Shown piece by piece: positions 23,401-33,299 of a stretch of DNA of 64,000 bases (position 1 is the first letter of the stretch; each line of letters opens with the position of its first letter). The translations under genes were made by a program, and so were the position numbers. The notes beneath the pieces were generated by a model. That model made no database searches. It was not told where the DNA came from and saw only the letters and a list, made by a program, of their open reading frames with translations. Source of the stretch: Liolophura sinensis (Eukaryota > Mollusca > Polyplacophora > Chitonida > Chitonidae); the NCBI RefSeq assembly GCF_032854445.1, contig NC_088295.1, forward strand, positions 55,533,249 to 55,597,248, written 5' to 3'.

Positions 23401-25259
23401 TAATAAGCAAAAATGGCGATTAAAGAATGTGTAGTCGGAGCAAATTTTTGATGCTTGCGATATGCATTAGATAAAAGTACATACATAAATGCACGTGCCT
23501 GATGTCAAGAATTGATGTTATTTGATATGAAGATTTATGTTAATGACGCAAAGTGCTCCTATCTTGCAACAATACCGATTGAGCGCCTTTTATGAACGGG
23601 GTAGAAATATTAGCGTTCGATCAAGATCAATAAAGTTAGAATCGCCGATCAAGACAGAAATCTGACTTTGGATTGCGATTTAACTGAGTAGGAAGCTTAA
23701 AATATTCCCACAGCAATCTGATTAAGTTAAAATAGAGACAGATATACGACCCGACGAAACCGCACAGGCTTGGGGGAATTTCACTTATGGTTTTCCGGAC
23801 TAACTGCTCATAGGGAAACCAGAGGGTGTTTGTTCATGAGGAAGCCATGGCCCAGTTTCACAAAGATGTCGTACATGTACGATATACGAACATATAGGAA
23901 AATGGTACAATAATAGAGTAAAAAATATCGTACGACAAATGTACGATAAAAGATAATGTCGCACGCCGTTCTATGAAACTGAGCCCAGGTTATTTCCTCC
24001 CGAGGAAACAAGGCTGCTTGCTTAAGAGGAAGCCTGGCTATTTGCTCAAGAAGAAACCAGGCTATTTGCCGAAGAGGAGGCTTCTAGTAGAAGAAACCCG
24101 GCGGTTTGCTCAGGAGGAAACCTGACTCAAAAGGATAACAGCCAATTTGCTGAAGAAAAAACCAGACTGTTTGGCCAAGAGGAAAACTAACTATTTGCTC
24201 AACAGAAATCAGACTCTAAGTGGAAAATATTTGTACTCTGGGTACCAATGGACTACTTGAGTCAGTTGTAGAGGAAACCAGGCAGTTTGCTCAAGAGGAA
24301 AACTGACTATTTTTTCAAGTTATAACCATACTACTTTGCTCAGGTAGAAACCAGACTAGTTTCTCAAGGGGAAACATATGTACTCTGAGAATAAATGGGT
24401 TATTTGTCGCAGAGGAGACCAGTCCAATTGTTGTAGAAAAAAACCTGGCCGTTTGATCGATAGGAAACCAGACAGGTGGAGGCCAATCTACTGAATGGAC
24501 AAACGCATATACTCTGGGTATAAGTGACTATTTCCTCAAGAGGAAACACGACTTTTTGCTGAAAGAGAAAACACATGTATATTTGGGGGAAATGGACAAA
24601 TGCTTCTCTAGATCTTCATGACAAGCTATTCATTAAATAATGCTGTACTCATTAGCAATGTACATGCACCTGTTTGAAACACAAAGCTTGAGTTACTGAC
24701 CCAAGCCGCTTGATGCGAGAAGACAAATTTTGATCAATCAGTAAAAATATACATGTTGCCTGTGTACTTTCGTAGTTACGCATTTAAACTCCAATTACTT
24801 TTCATGTCCATGCATATTTCTTACAGGTGATCGTTCAATAAAGGTGGTTAAAGCAGGCCTCAGAAGATGCAGTTATTTTATGTAAAGTCTTGTACATGTA
24901 TACTTACAGAGTGGGTGATCCGTGGGGCAGTTGGGTATGTCACGATACACCCTGGCGCTGCCCATCTGTTTGATATTCCTGCCGATGTCCTTCACCGGCG
25001 ATTCGTCCGTCAGGCGATAGCCGTTAGTCTCCCGTTCGATCAACGCTCTAATCCGCCGGGAAGCAATCCTATTTTGCAGCTGCACCACGAATGGGTTCTC
25101 CTTCAAAAACCGGGCCATAGCCTCTCGTCGTACCTCCTTGTTGTGGTGGGCGATGCGCTCAGTGATCTCTCGCATGCTCAGTCCTAGCAGGCAGACGAAG
25201 GGGATAACAAGCATGGTGATTGTCTGTCTACAGCGCCTGCTACAGCGCAGTTTCGCCAT
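17214..25259 (-). CDS. beta-1,4-galactosyltransferase / N-acetylgalactosaminyltransferase (GT7), complete
   Basis: A type II Golgi enzyme of family GT7 that transfers Gal or GalNAc in beta-1,4 linkage to terminal GlcNAc. Join of exons, minus strand: 25259-24908, 21475-21234, 19894-19707, 18926-18804, 18038-17937, 17499-17214. Total 1293 nt, 430 residues, with every junction in phase. A membrane anchor lies at about residues 13-28 after a short basic tail. The catalytic domain contains 'GGLWRPSHC' (147-154), 'GIVIPFRNR' (161-169), DVDLIP (230-235), 'WGWGGEDDE' (290-298) and 'TDGLNS'. The metal ligands expected from bovine B4GALT1 are present (D232 of DVD, M322, H325), as are four cysteines matching its two disulfides (C111, C154, C225, C244). 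Length is normal for the family. The start is the first ATG after an in-frame TGA (25307-25305) and has a strong Kozak context. Leu267 sits where bovine enzyme has Tyr289, suggesting GalNAc use. The Lys/Thr/Glu-rich tail after 'WIDVGLPPDY' is lineage-specific. Confidence 0.93.
17697..17905 (-). repeat. tRNA-headed SINE (third type) in GT7 intron 5
   Basis: Read on the minus strand, a tRNA-like head ('GGCGCTGGCTCGTGCCAAC', then B-box 'GTTCGAATCC') is followed by a body with 'TTTAGTCAGGAGG' and 'GGTTTCCTCCAGCC'. It lies between GT7 exons 5 and 6. Confidence 0.5.
17937..18038 (-). CDS. GT7 gene exon 5: metal ligands Met322 and His325
   Basis: 102 nt, residues 302-335 plus two bases. Acceptor CCATTGCAG, donor GAGT|GTGAGT. 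Encodes 'ARIQRPPANIARYKMIIH', matching the 'RMIRH' segment of vertebrate enzymes. Confidence 0.9.
18804..18926 (-). CDS. GT7 gene exon 4: WGWGGEDDE acceptor loop and donor-choice residue
   Basis: 123 nt, residues 261-301 plus two bases. The acceptor reads GTACGCAG; the donor AAG|GTTTGT is weaker than the others. Contains LPYDKLVGGV, with Leu267, and the 'WGWGGEDDE' loop. Confidence 0.92.
19707..19894 (-). CDS. GT7 gene exon 3: DVD metal-binding motif
   Basis: 188 nt, residues 199-260 plus two bases. Acceptor 'TTTTGCAAACAG', donor CAA|GTAAGT. Encodes 'FNKGKLMNAGF', 'HCFIFHDVDLIPEDD' and 'YRCPRTPRHLSVAVD'. Confidence 0.92.
20474..20623. repeat. ~82-bp tandem duplication in GT7 intron 2
   Basis: Copies at 20474-20539 and 20556-20623 share 'caatcgatttaa', 'agcgtttca' and 'aatatagg' with few changes. 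They are separated by 16 nt. Confidence 0.75.
21234..21475 (-). CDS. GT7 gene exon 2: start of catalytic domain
   Basis: 242 nt, residues 118-198. Acceptor 'TTTTTCTTCTAG', donor CAG|GTGCGT. Carries the 'GGLWRPSHC' and 'IPFRNREQHL' motifs. Potential N-glycosylation sites NKT (126) and NVT (130). Confidence 0.92.
23790..24600. repeat. degenerate ~24-bp minisatellite in GT7 intron 1
   Basis: Many diverged copies of 'ggctatttgctcaagaggaa' type. Higher-order blocks each contain a 'tactctgggtaccaatgga'-like word (near 24234, 24374 and 24509). A MITE-like element interrupts it at 23849-23986. Confidence 0.75.
23849..23986. mobile_element. MITE-like element, GGCYCAGTTTCA termini
   Basis: A 138-bp inverted-repeat element. 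It starts 'GGCCCAGTTTCACAAAG' and ends with the complement of 'GGGCTCAGTTTCATAGAA'. Inside are palindromic 'gtcgtacatgtacgat' and 'tcgtacgacaaatgtacgat' words. Elements with such termini are common in invertebrate genomes. Confidence 0.65.
24908..25259 (-). CDS. GT7 gene exon 1: cytosolic tail, membrane anchor, stem
   Basis: 352 nt encoding residues 1-117 plus one base. Donor CTCT|GTAAGT. The stem is charged and probably helical ('EVRREAMARFLKEN'), ending in the conserved Cys111 region. Confidence 0.9.
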
Positions 25260-26343
25260 GCTTGCCTGCTGAACGTGTCCCCAGCTTCCTTGCCTACCCC
25301 CAGCTCATTAAATTTCACTGACCGCGCCACACTGTCCAGGGGATATAAACGTCTGTATGAAAGTCCGTCCGTACCTCCACCGTGCCGTGAATATCTAGTG
25401 CGTATGTGTGTATACGCAACACTGGTAATTCGACAATCCCTTTTCCTTCTTCACGGAATCATCGAACCTTGTCTAACTTCCCTAGAAATGAGAGACAAAA
25501 TTTACAGGTGGTCAATTCAGCGTGAGGGATTTCACGAGGATCGCCCGCGTGCCGCTGACATCCTCTCTTACAGCATCGATAAACAATGTGGCGTAGTCAG
25601 CCATATTACATACAGGCCTCCGTAGTTGCGCGAGCCGGCTAAGCTATGGCGAACGCACAAACCAGCCAAATCTAGGGAATTTTGTACACGACAGACGGCC
25701 CTAGAAACAGTTACCACAACCTAACACGACTGGGTCAAACATCTACTCTACTGGCTGCCCAACCAGAACGGGTGTATAATCACTCGAATTCCAGTCTATC
25801 GGCTCTCTTTGATACGCTTGACGTGACGTATAGTGCCACACAGAATTACACGGCGCCCCCTGTTTTCTGCACAAGCTGGATTATAGTGCAAAGACTCGGC
25901 CTGAATGGGTTTTCGGCTGACAACGTTGTCTCTCGATGCCCACTGAGCCTGATTGTTATACACCTTCATGTGTATATCGACCCGCGGATACAGCACAATA
26001 ACATATTGTAATGTTCAGCTTCCGTCAGAAGTCTTACGTAGCAATAACAGCATACAATTAGCCAAATATCGGAGCATATATGCAAGCTCACTCACAGTAC
26101 TACATAATGGCACATCTCCTTACACATGGGTTACATATTTTACCTAATGCTCCCTGAATTCCTCATTGGTTTAAAAGGGCGCTATATAGGTTTAAGAAAA
26201 ACGATCTGGTGTTTTCCGAACAATTCTTGTGGGAACATCCAGGGAACCAGATTAAAGAAAGGTTGGCACTATCCTGCAGGGACACACATCCAAGTCTTTC
26301 AGAAGCTTACGAGGTAAGAATTGTTTATTACCAACTTAACCGC

Positions 26344-26346
<3 letters not shown>
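25260..26346. other. upstream flank of the GT7 gene
   Basis: This region should contain the GT7 promoter. 25260-25680 is GC-richer than the surroundings, but no TATA box or clear initiator was recognised. The open frames here lack splice or motif support. Confidence 0.4.

Positions 26347-26395
<49 letters not shown>
26347..26395. repeat. (TA)n microsatellite
   Basis: About 24 uninterrupted TA units. Confidence 0.95.
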
Positions 26396-26398
<3 letters not shown>

Positions 26399-26466
26399 CA
26401 GTTCATAATTCTAATTCTAATTAGATTCCATCACTTCATCCATGCAAATATACAGGCATTGTCAGC

Positions 26467-26530
26467 TGGAGTGAGTGCTTGAGGTTTAACGTCGTACTTA
26501 ACAATTTTTCAGTCATATGACGACGATTGC
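26467..26530 (-). repeat. SINE family S2 fragment
   Basis: 'gtgagtgcttgaggtttaac' followed by the intact stem block, CGTCGT at 26490-26495 and ACGACG at 26520-26525. Confidence 0.65.
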
Positions 26531-26803
26531 CAGCTGGACATGCCACCAATATGCATGCTGCATACTGGGCATCCATATAAATCGATATATACACATGTAT
26601 AGTATGACTTTAGTCTGCGGTAACAGAATTGGTCTTGCTCTGATTGCTAATCGGTAAGATCGGCTTAATGAACAGCAAACGTGCGTGGCTTTTGGTTTTT
26701 GTGAGCAAACCGTAATGGTCTATAAAAGGCTTAACACTCCACGTCACTCTGAGGCGGTTATATAGGATTTAACTTAGGCTATTGTAAAAAAAATTGAGTT
26801 TGA

Positions 26804-27152
26804 GTGAGTGAGTGAGTGCTTGGGGTTTAACGTCGTACTCAACAATTTTTCAGTCATATGACGACGAAGGAATCATTAGGGTGCATGCACGTGTAATGTG
26901 CCTCCTTTGTTGCAGGACGGATTTCCACCGCTCTTTAATTTAGTGCTGCATCACTGAGACGACTTACCGAAGGCAAGTAAGCTGCCCCGCCCGAGCCATT
27001 ATACTGATACGGGTCAACCAGTCGTTGCACTATCCCCTTCATGCTGAACAACTTCCTCTTTTAAAGTCTTAGGTGTGACTCGACTAAGGATTGATCCTGG
27101 ATCTACCGGTCCCGAAGCGGACGCTCTACCAACTGTGCTATCCGGGCCGGTC
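26804..27152 (-). repeat. SINE family S2, complete copy with target-site duplication
   Basis: 349 bp in minus orientation between the direct repeats AAATTGAGTTTGA (26791-26803 and 27153-27165). The minus strand begins with a tRNA-like head at 27150-27085: A-box TAGCACAGTTGG, B-box GGATCAATCC. A unique body with 'GACGGATTTCCACC'-type blocks (read on plus) follows, and the element ends in the shared 36-nt stem block (26831-26866) and a GAGTGAGTGAGTG-like tail. It is the reference copy for the other S2 fragments here. Confidence 0.85.
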
Positions 27153-27282
27153 AAATTGAGTTTGAAGTATATGTGTGTGATATTGTGATAAATGTACATG
27201 TCCTCGTCACTACAAAATAAAAGCAATGCGTCTGAAATATATAAATGTCACCTTTATGTGAGTTACAAAAGATGGATCGACT

Positions 27283-27365
27283 ATTCATTTATTTGATTTA
27301 CTTGAATGCTGAACACGCCGTATTCAACATTACTTCCCGTGTACAGCCCCGGCCAGCATTATGAT
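27283..27365 (-). repeat. SINE family S1 fragment, diverged
   Basis: 'ttatttgatttacttgaatg', 'acgccgtattcaacattact' and 'ggccagcattatgattggag' in S1 order. Confidence 0.5.
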
Positions 27366-29217
27366 TGGAGGAAAGAGGGCGGACTGCGTATAAGTTGAAC
27401 TGCCCAGAATTATGCTTATTTAGGGTTTGGTAATACTTAGCTTAAACTTAAGAAACTCAACTGCTCGTAAATGAAGAGCCTCGTTCTTACACAAAAGGTA
27501 AACTAAATACGGGTGCTGATACAGGGACAGTCTTAGTGTAGACTTGTCATCGAGTGTTGAATAATATCCATGGGAAATTTTCTAATAATAAACTGCCAGG
27601 AAATTCTTATACGTATACCACTGATATACACGATCATTCCTGGTTATCTTTACTGTCAACACTATCCATAATTGCCCACAGAGAAATATCGGATAAATAA
27701 ACGGACGAAGAATTCATAACTGCCACTGATATACTCTCTTAGTCTCAGAATAAGGACTGTCTGGTATCAACAGTGTCCAGTATCGATCATAATCAATTTT
27801 CAGATAGCAAACAGTCAAGGAATTCCTAAGTACAAATGAACAGTACACCCTCAGTCTTATAACCGTCTAGCGCCAACAATGCTCATTCGTTATTGTCCAT
27901 AGCCATTATTCAATATCGCTGGTATATGCCAAACCAATACGTCGTTGTAAACAGCTATATTTTAAGCCTCTGTTACACTAAACAATTAAAAAGAAGAGAG
28001 GTGTGCCGATGTGTGACCGATTAGCCTCTACATGAATCAAACGCTGATATGTGGAAAGACTGAAAATTCATTAAATTTACCTTTGATTCGCCATAAGGTG
28101 TGTGTAACCCAAGGATACCGAGAGTTACCACCTCTATACACATTTGATTGTTCTACGGGAACAGAACACGGTATATAACAAGTCAATTTAGCCTCTCAAA
28201 TATTAGAACACTTGATCTATATATGTACGGATATCTCGGCGCAGTCGTGCTGGCCAGTCTATCAATAGATTTCCTGAAAACATAAGCCTATAAAGTAGAG
28301 TTAAAGCTTGTATTATCCAGGTGACTTTAGCATGTGTACCCCTAGGCTTGTCTTTTTATACTTATTTTGTCCTCAGGTAAAGGATAAGGTGAGTGAGGAC
28401 CAATGCACCCCACAGGTAGACAGGCCTAATATAAAGACTTTTAAATCATTGTAGATGGACGCCATGCTGGTCATATTCTTCACAAAACAAAAATTGTTCG
28501 ATGTTATATCGACGGTTGTAGAGTAATGTTACTCTGGTATGTTGTATTAAAAAAAATAAGCAAACAACTGAACATAAATACCTGAGTTGATGTTATTAAC
28601 ATTTTTAAAACGTGGGAATATAAAGCTGCCTTGTAAAATCGTAAAGCCGTCCCTTATGAAAGAATATGACAGCACATGGCAGTAAGTAATATATGTATGT
28701 TTGGATTTTTACGTCTTACTTAACAATCCACATGACAGTAACTGATACACGCAAAAACACACAAAAAGATGAAAACACCGATATCGAATCAAATATATGG
28801 AATAACCTTATGCGTATAACACAGTGCAAGTCAGACGTATAATGTATATCTTATGATTTGTAACGTCTTGTGTTTTACCCATAGGTTTGTGCCCTGCAGT
28901 ATATATATGCCTGCGTTAGAAGGCGTGACACTAGCTACAAATATATAATTTGCACCGATTTTAACGTGAGACAGATGCACTTAGTAGTTTAGTTTAGTGC
29001 AACACATATAAATGTTCACAGAAATTAATCTATAACTTTCTTTAAAATGCTCCAGGAAGCTTTTCTGAGGAATTAAACAGAGCTGATATATAAACAGCGC
29101 GAAGGATGATCCACTTTAGACTAATACAAAAATCGTATCTTTTACTATCAGTTTTAAATTTGTATCAGATACAGCGATTATTACATGCGCAATTTGGAAT
29201 CTCAGTTGCAACTTCCT

Positions 29218-29218
<1 letters not shown>
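27366..29218. other. intergenic, no gene seen
   Basis: Only a weak S2-like word near 28715 ('acgtcttacttaacaatcca'). No exon or RNA gene was supported. Confidence 0.4.

Positions 29219-29246
<28 letters not shown>
29219..29246 (+). repeat. poly(T) tract, 28 nt
   Basis: An uninterrupted T run following 'cttcctg'. Confidence 0.9.
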
Positions 29247-29249
<3 letters not shown>

Positions 29250-29817
29250 GAAGGCTTACATATCCACAAACCTACAATTCCCTATTAGTCGTTTATATTT
29301 AAGCTTAACTGAATTCCCGACAACAAACAGGGTATAAAAAAAAAACTATTTGGATAATGCAACACACAAACAGTTACATGTAGATTCGTGCAGTATACTT
29401 TTACACCAGATGTCTGGAATTATATTTAGCTTATCAGATAGCTGTACAAAAGGCCTCGCGTATATACATGTATATTGCTATGAACGACACATCGTGTATA
29501 AGCCCAGTTCTTTGTTCTTAACTGAACAAACTTCACGGGGATTGAGTTTCGGGGTCGAAAGGTCAGGTTGCGCGAGTCAAACTCTAAACCATAAGCTTTA
29601 CAGTTAAGTGCAATACAGATGGGCGTAATATATCGGACCATATTTCGTATATTGCACCAGACAGCTTTCATTGTCTTTGTATATGTAGTTATATATATGT
29701 ATATCTATTACTATATACTTAAACACTTTAAAGGTGCAAAACATACTTTGGATGTTATGACGTCACATTCAACCAGTGGAACTATACAGAATGTGAAGTA
29801 AGGTTACATTCCTGGAT

Positions 29818-29962
29818 ACTTATTACTGCAGCAGCCTGGGGATGGCCGTGCGTTTCCCCCGGGGCTCTGTCCGGTTTCCTCCCACCATTATACTGGCCGC
29901 CATCGTATAAGTGAAATATTCTTGAGTACGGCTTAAAACGTCTTTTCAAATAAAATAAATAA
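29818..29962 (+). repeat. SINE family S1, 3' half
   Basis: 'ggatggccgtgcgtttcccc', 'ggtttcctcccaccattata', 'ggccgccatcgtataagtga' and a 'caaataaaataaat' tail. The tRNA-like head is missing. Confidence 0.65.
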
Positions 29963-30418
29963 CTCTTCACTGGCCTTCTTCCCTATGAACAGATAGTGAA
30001 TTCATCAACTTAATACGTGCAGTACCATCAGTTTCTATCAAAGATTTAGGCATCTCTTGAAACGCAGCATCATTTTGGAATTTCCATGAAATTCTGTATA
30101 GAAATATACAGAAGTTATTATGTACATTTATATTCGGAAACTGACATTTCGCGGACTACTTTTAACCCAGCTGCACATGTTTAAGTCGAGAGGAGATAAG
30201 CTGTGCGCTCATTCCGGAGTTTTAAACATTGCCTGTCTGTGACCAACTTTGCGGAAAACATTATTCAGGGATTTGAATTAAATTGTGTGCACAGGTGAAC
30301 ATTGATTGAAATATAGGATATATGTTGTCCCTTTCTCTTTAGTGTAGGAAGCGTATTTATCTGCTCTAGCGTAAACTTGCGCTCTCGGGCTGCCTTTTAC
30401 TTTGCAATGGTGAAGGCT

Positions 30419-30433
30419 CCCCCCCCCCCCCCC
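30419..30433 (+). repeat. poly(C) tract, 15 nt
   Basis: An uninterrupted C run, G-rich on the minus strand. Confidence 0.85.
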
Positions 30434-31126
30434 TCCACTTCCTGAAACTACGTGGAGATAAACCACGCTATACAAAGCTATACAACCAGTATGGGTAAGA
30501 CATAGAGCCCCTGTGTTAACCGATAGACTAAGATAATGAAACAGGCCTTCAGAACGCCACAGGAGGCAAAACCATATACACACAGCAGTGTAATAGTCCG
30601 TTATATTGGCTCGAACTTTATTAAGGTAGGCAAATAAAGATTCCCACTGGCACAAAAATTATGTTTCGTGTCTTTCTCCTTGTCTCTCGCACTCACTTTT
30701 TCTATCTTCCTCTTGTTACTATATTGCGCAACTATATATATATATGCGTCACTATATTGCGGCTTTCTTGTCCTTCCCACATACCTTGTCCTTCCCACAC
30801 ACCTTGCCCGTCCCCCATATACAGTTAATCTTAAAGGCCATACTTCTCCCGCAATAGAAAACGTTTTGACAGGACAAACCATTATCACATGTGTCATGTT
30901 AACCCAGCCCCCCACTTCCCCGCTCCACCGCCACAGCAAACCTACTGAGAATTTTCTCAACAGATTGCTTTTCTATTCTCTAAAGTATATCACTCAACCA
31001 GCCCCCATTTTCTCGTATTCCGACTCCCCTATTCACGCCATTTCTTCGTGCTTTCCAGACCAGACATGTTATATACTTCAGATAAGTAGATCACCTACAA
31101 TTTCACGGAATCTCGGGTGAAATTTT

Positions 31127-31242
31127 GGGATTTATAGTAAAGAAACATATAAAATATTATGTGGTTCACAGTAAAGAAACATAAAATATTATATGATTTA
31201 CAGTAAAGAAACATACAATATTGTGATTTATAGTAAGGAAAC
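31127..31242. repeat. ~37-bp tandem repeat, 3-4 copies
   Basis: Units of 'tttatagtaaagaaacatat' plus 'aaaatattatgtg'. The last unit is shortened. Confidence 0.8.
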
Positions 31243-31424
31243 TGATCGCCCTTCTGTATATACTAAAGTTCGTACAGATTGAAAAATCCTAGGAAATTAT
31301 AGGGGATTTACCGTACGTACGTGCGATTGTCCATCCCAAAAGGTTAGCTCCTGTCCCAGACAGTATCAGCTTACCATATCCAACCGATCCGTTATACCAG
31401 TCCTCTCTATCGAATGCACTTTCC

Positions 31425-31760
31425 TCATTAATGTACACTTTTCTAACTTATGCAAACTTTCCTCAAATGTATATCTTTTTCTTAAATATATACTCTTCCC
31501 TCACATATATAAACCTAATTTTTCCCAGAGAAATACATATTTTCCTGAGATATATACCCTTCCCTCAATATTTACTCTTTCTTCAAATATGTACGCTTTC
31601 CTCACATATGTAAACCTTCTTCACATATATGCACCAAACTTTCTCACATATGTTCTCTTTCCTCACATGTGTACACATCCCTCAATATATACACTCTCCT
31701 CACACATACATGTATAGCCGGCTCTTCCGCCACATATCCAAAATTTCTCACATAGCACTC
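31425..31760. repeat. degenerate ~22-bp pyrimidine-rich minisatellite
   Basis: Repeated 'tttcctcacatatatacac'-like words, strongly diverged. Confidence 0.65.
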
Positions 31761-32754
31761 ACATAGGTTTTAACATTTACTTATACTTCACACACACACA
31801 CAAAACACCTGTGGCACTGACACAGATCAACAATATTTTCGAGAAGCTTCACATTTTGTTTGCACACAAGATCACAATCTACTTCCGTGAACATAAATAC
31901 TTTTACATTCTCGACAGTCACAGACAAAAACTTCGAGGCACACTTCCTGATATTATCTTGTCGCCCAGTACATAAACGAAAGACTGGATCCCCATAATAT
32001 AGGCGGGACACATGGCTGTTTTTTCGACAGTACGATCTATATATTTAGATCTATATTTATATTTTTGATCTATAGCTCCTCAGGGCTAATCCGAAGTAAC
32101 ATCGGTGGAATTCATAACACGAAACATCTAAATTTATGTACATTTTACTTTTACAGATACGTGTAAGTGGTAGACTCATACTTGTGTCTGTTTCACTGTT
32201 GTCAATTGTGAATCTGAAATGTTCAGAAAAACTGGCTTACCGTCTCACACAGCTAGACCTTGAGATTGTTAATCCTGTCGAAATCTGCGCAAGTCACTTG
32301 CCGAAAATGTCGTACCTGTCAATAATATTACTGTACATACTCAACCCAACGATAGGACTTCAGAATAGATTTATAACACACATCAGGAGTGCGATGTTTG
32401 TTATTACTAATATACCGCTCCTTTTATGCCAGGCTGCGGATACAGCGAATGACCTAGTTGTGAGACACGCTGCCATATGCGCCCCTGAGGGTGTACACAA
32501 ACATACACGTCACGACTGACAGATGCACCAGGTATGAAAGGGACATAATCCAGAAGATTAAACCAGGTAGATTGTAATTGAACAATAATAAAGGAACAGG
32601 GTAGTTAAAACAAATGACAGCTCTGTGCCACTCCGATTCCAGCTTTGTAAAGGTGACAAAAGGCATTTCAATCAGCCATGCATGTATGGGCAGGTCTGAT
32701 CGAATATGACAAATAAGCTGTTCTGATTTGAGGTGCATTCACTAATTACACAGG

Positions 32755-32870
32755 GGAGGTGTTCCTGGAGAAGGGGAGAGAGGTGTTCCTGGAGAAGGGG
32801 AAAGAGGTGTTCCTGAAGAAGGGGAGGGAGGAGGTGGTGGGTAGCGGAGGGAGGTGGTGGGTAGTGGACG
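32755..32870. repeat. 24-bp and ~20-bp purine-rich tandem repeats
   Basis: Three copies of 'gaggtgttcctggagaaggg' plus four bases are followed by two copies of 'gaggtggtgggtagyggayg'. Confidence 0.8.
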
Positions 32871-33299
32871 GGATGAAAGAGGTACAGGATGGGATTAATT
32901 AACTGATCTTTGACAGCTTCGTGCAGCATAACCATACGTGACCCTATAGGCATATAACGTGTCCAAGATGCGTGTCAGCCGATTTTGTTGGGTAACCAAA
33001 TTTTTATTGCAGAGCCTTGATATGGTGAGTTATTGACAGGATTAAATAACCCTGGCGATCTGAACGCTGCAATAAAGCTAGGAAGGAGGAGGGGGTGAAG
33101 GTAAGGCGGCCCTATATCTAGTGCTCAATTCGGCATCTGCACACACAGATCTATATAGCTTTAACACCACAGTCGCCTTAGAAGGTCGATTTACTTTAGT
33201 GGTACGGGTACCAAGACATACAACCCCTTGTGCGAAAACAGTTATTATATAGCCTTTCTCTCCCTCCCTCTCTACTGGATACCACCCAGCTGACACGAA

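Noticed and set aside
24867-25187. 106-codon plus-strand ORF
   Set aside because: It is antisense to GT7 exon 1, which has conserved domain content and matched splice phases.
26209-26397. ORF ending in an (Ile-Tyr)n stretch
   Set aside because: Created by reading through the (TA)n microsatellite.
30668-31120. 150-codon plus-strand ORF
   Set aside because: Low-complexity Pro/Thr/Ser/Ile composition with short tandem words ('ccttcccacataccttgt'), no motif and no splice context.
32136-32519. 127-codon plus-strand ORF
   Set aside because: No motif, homology or splice support; length within chance for a 64-kb window.
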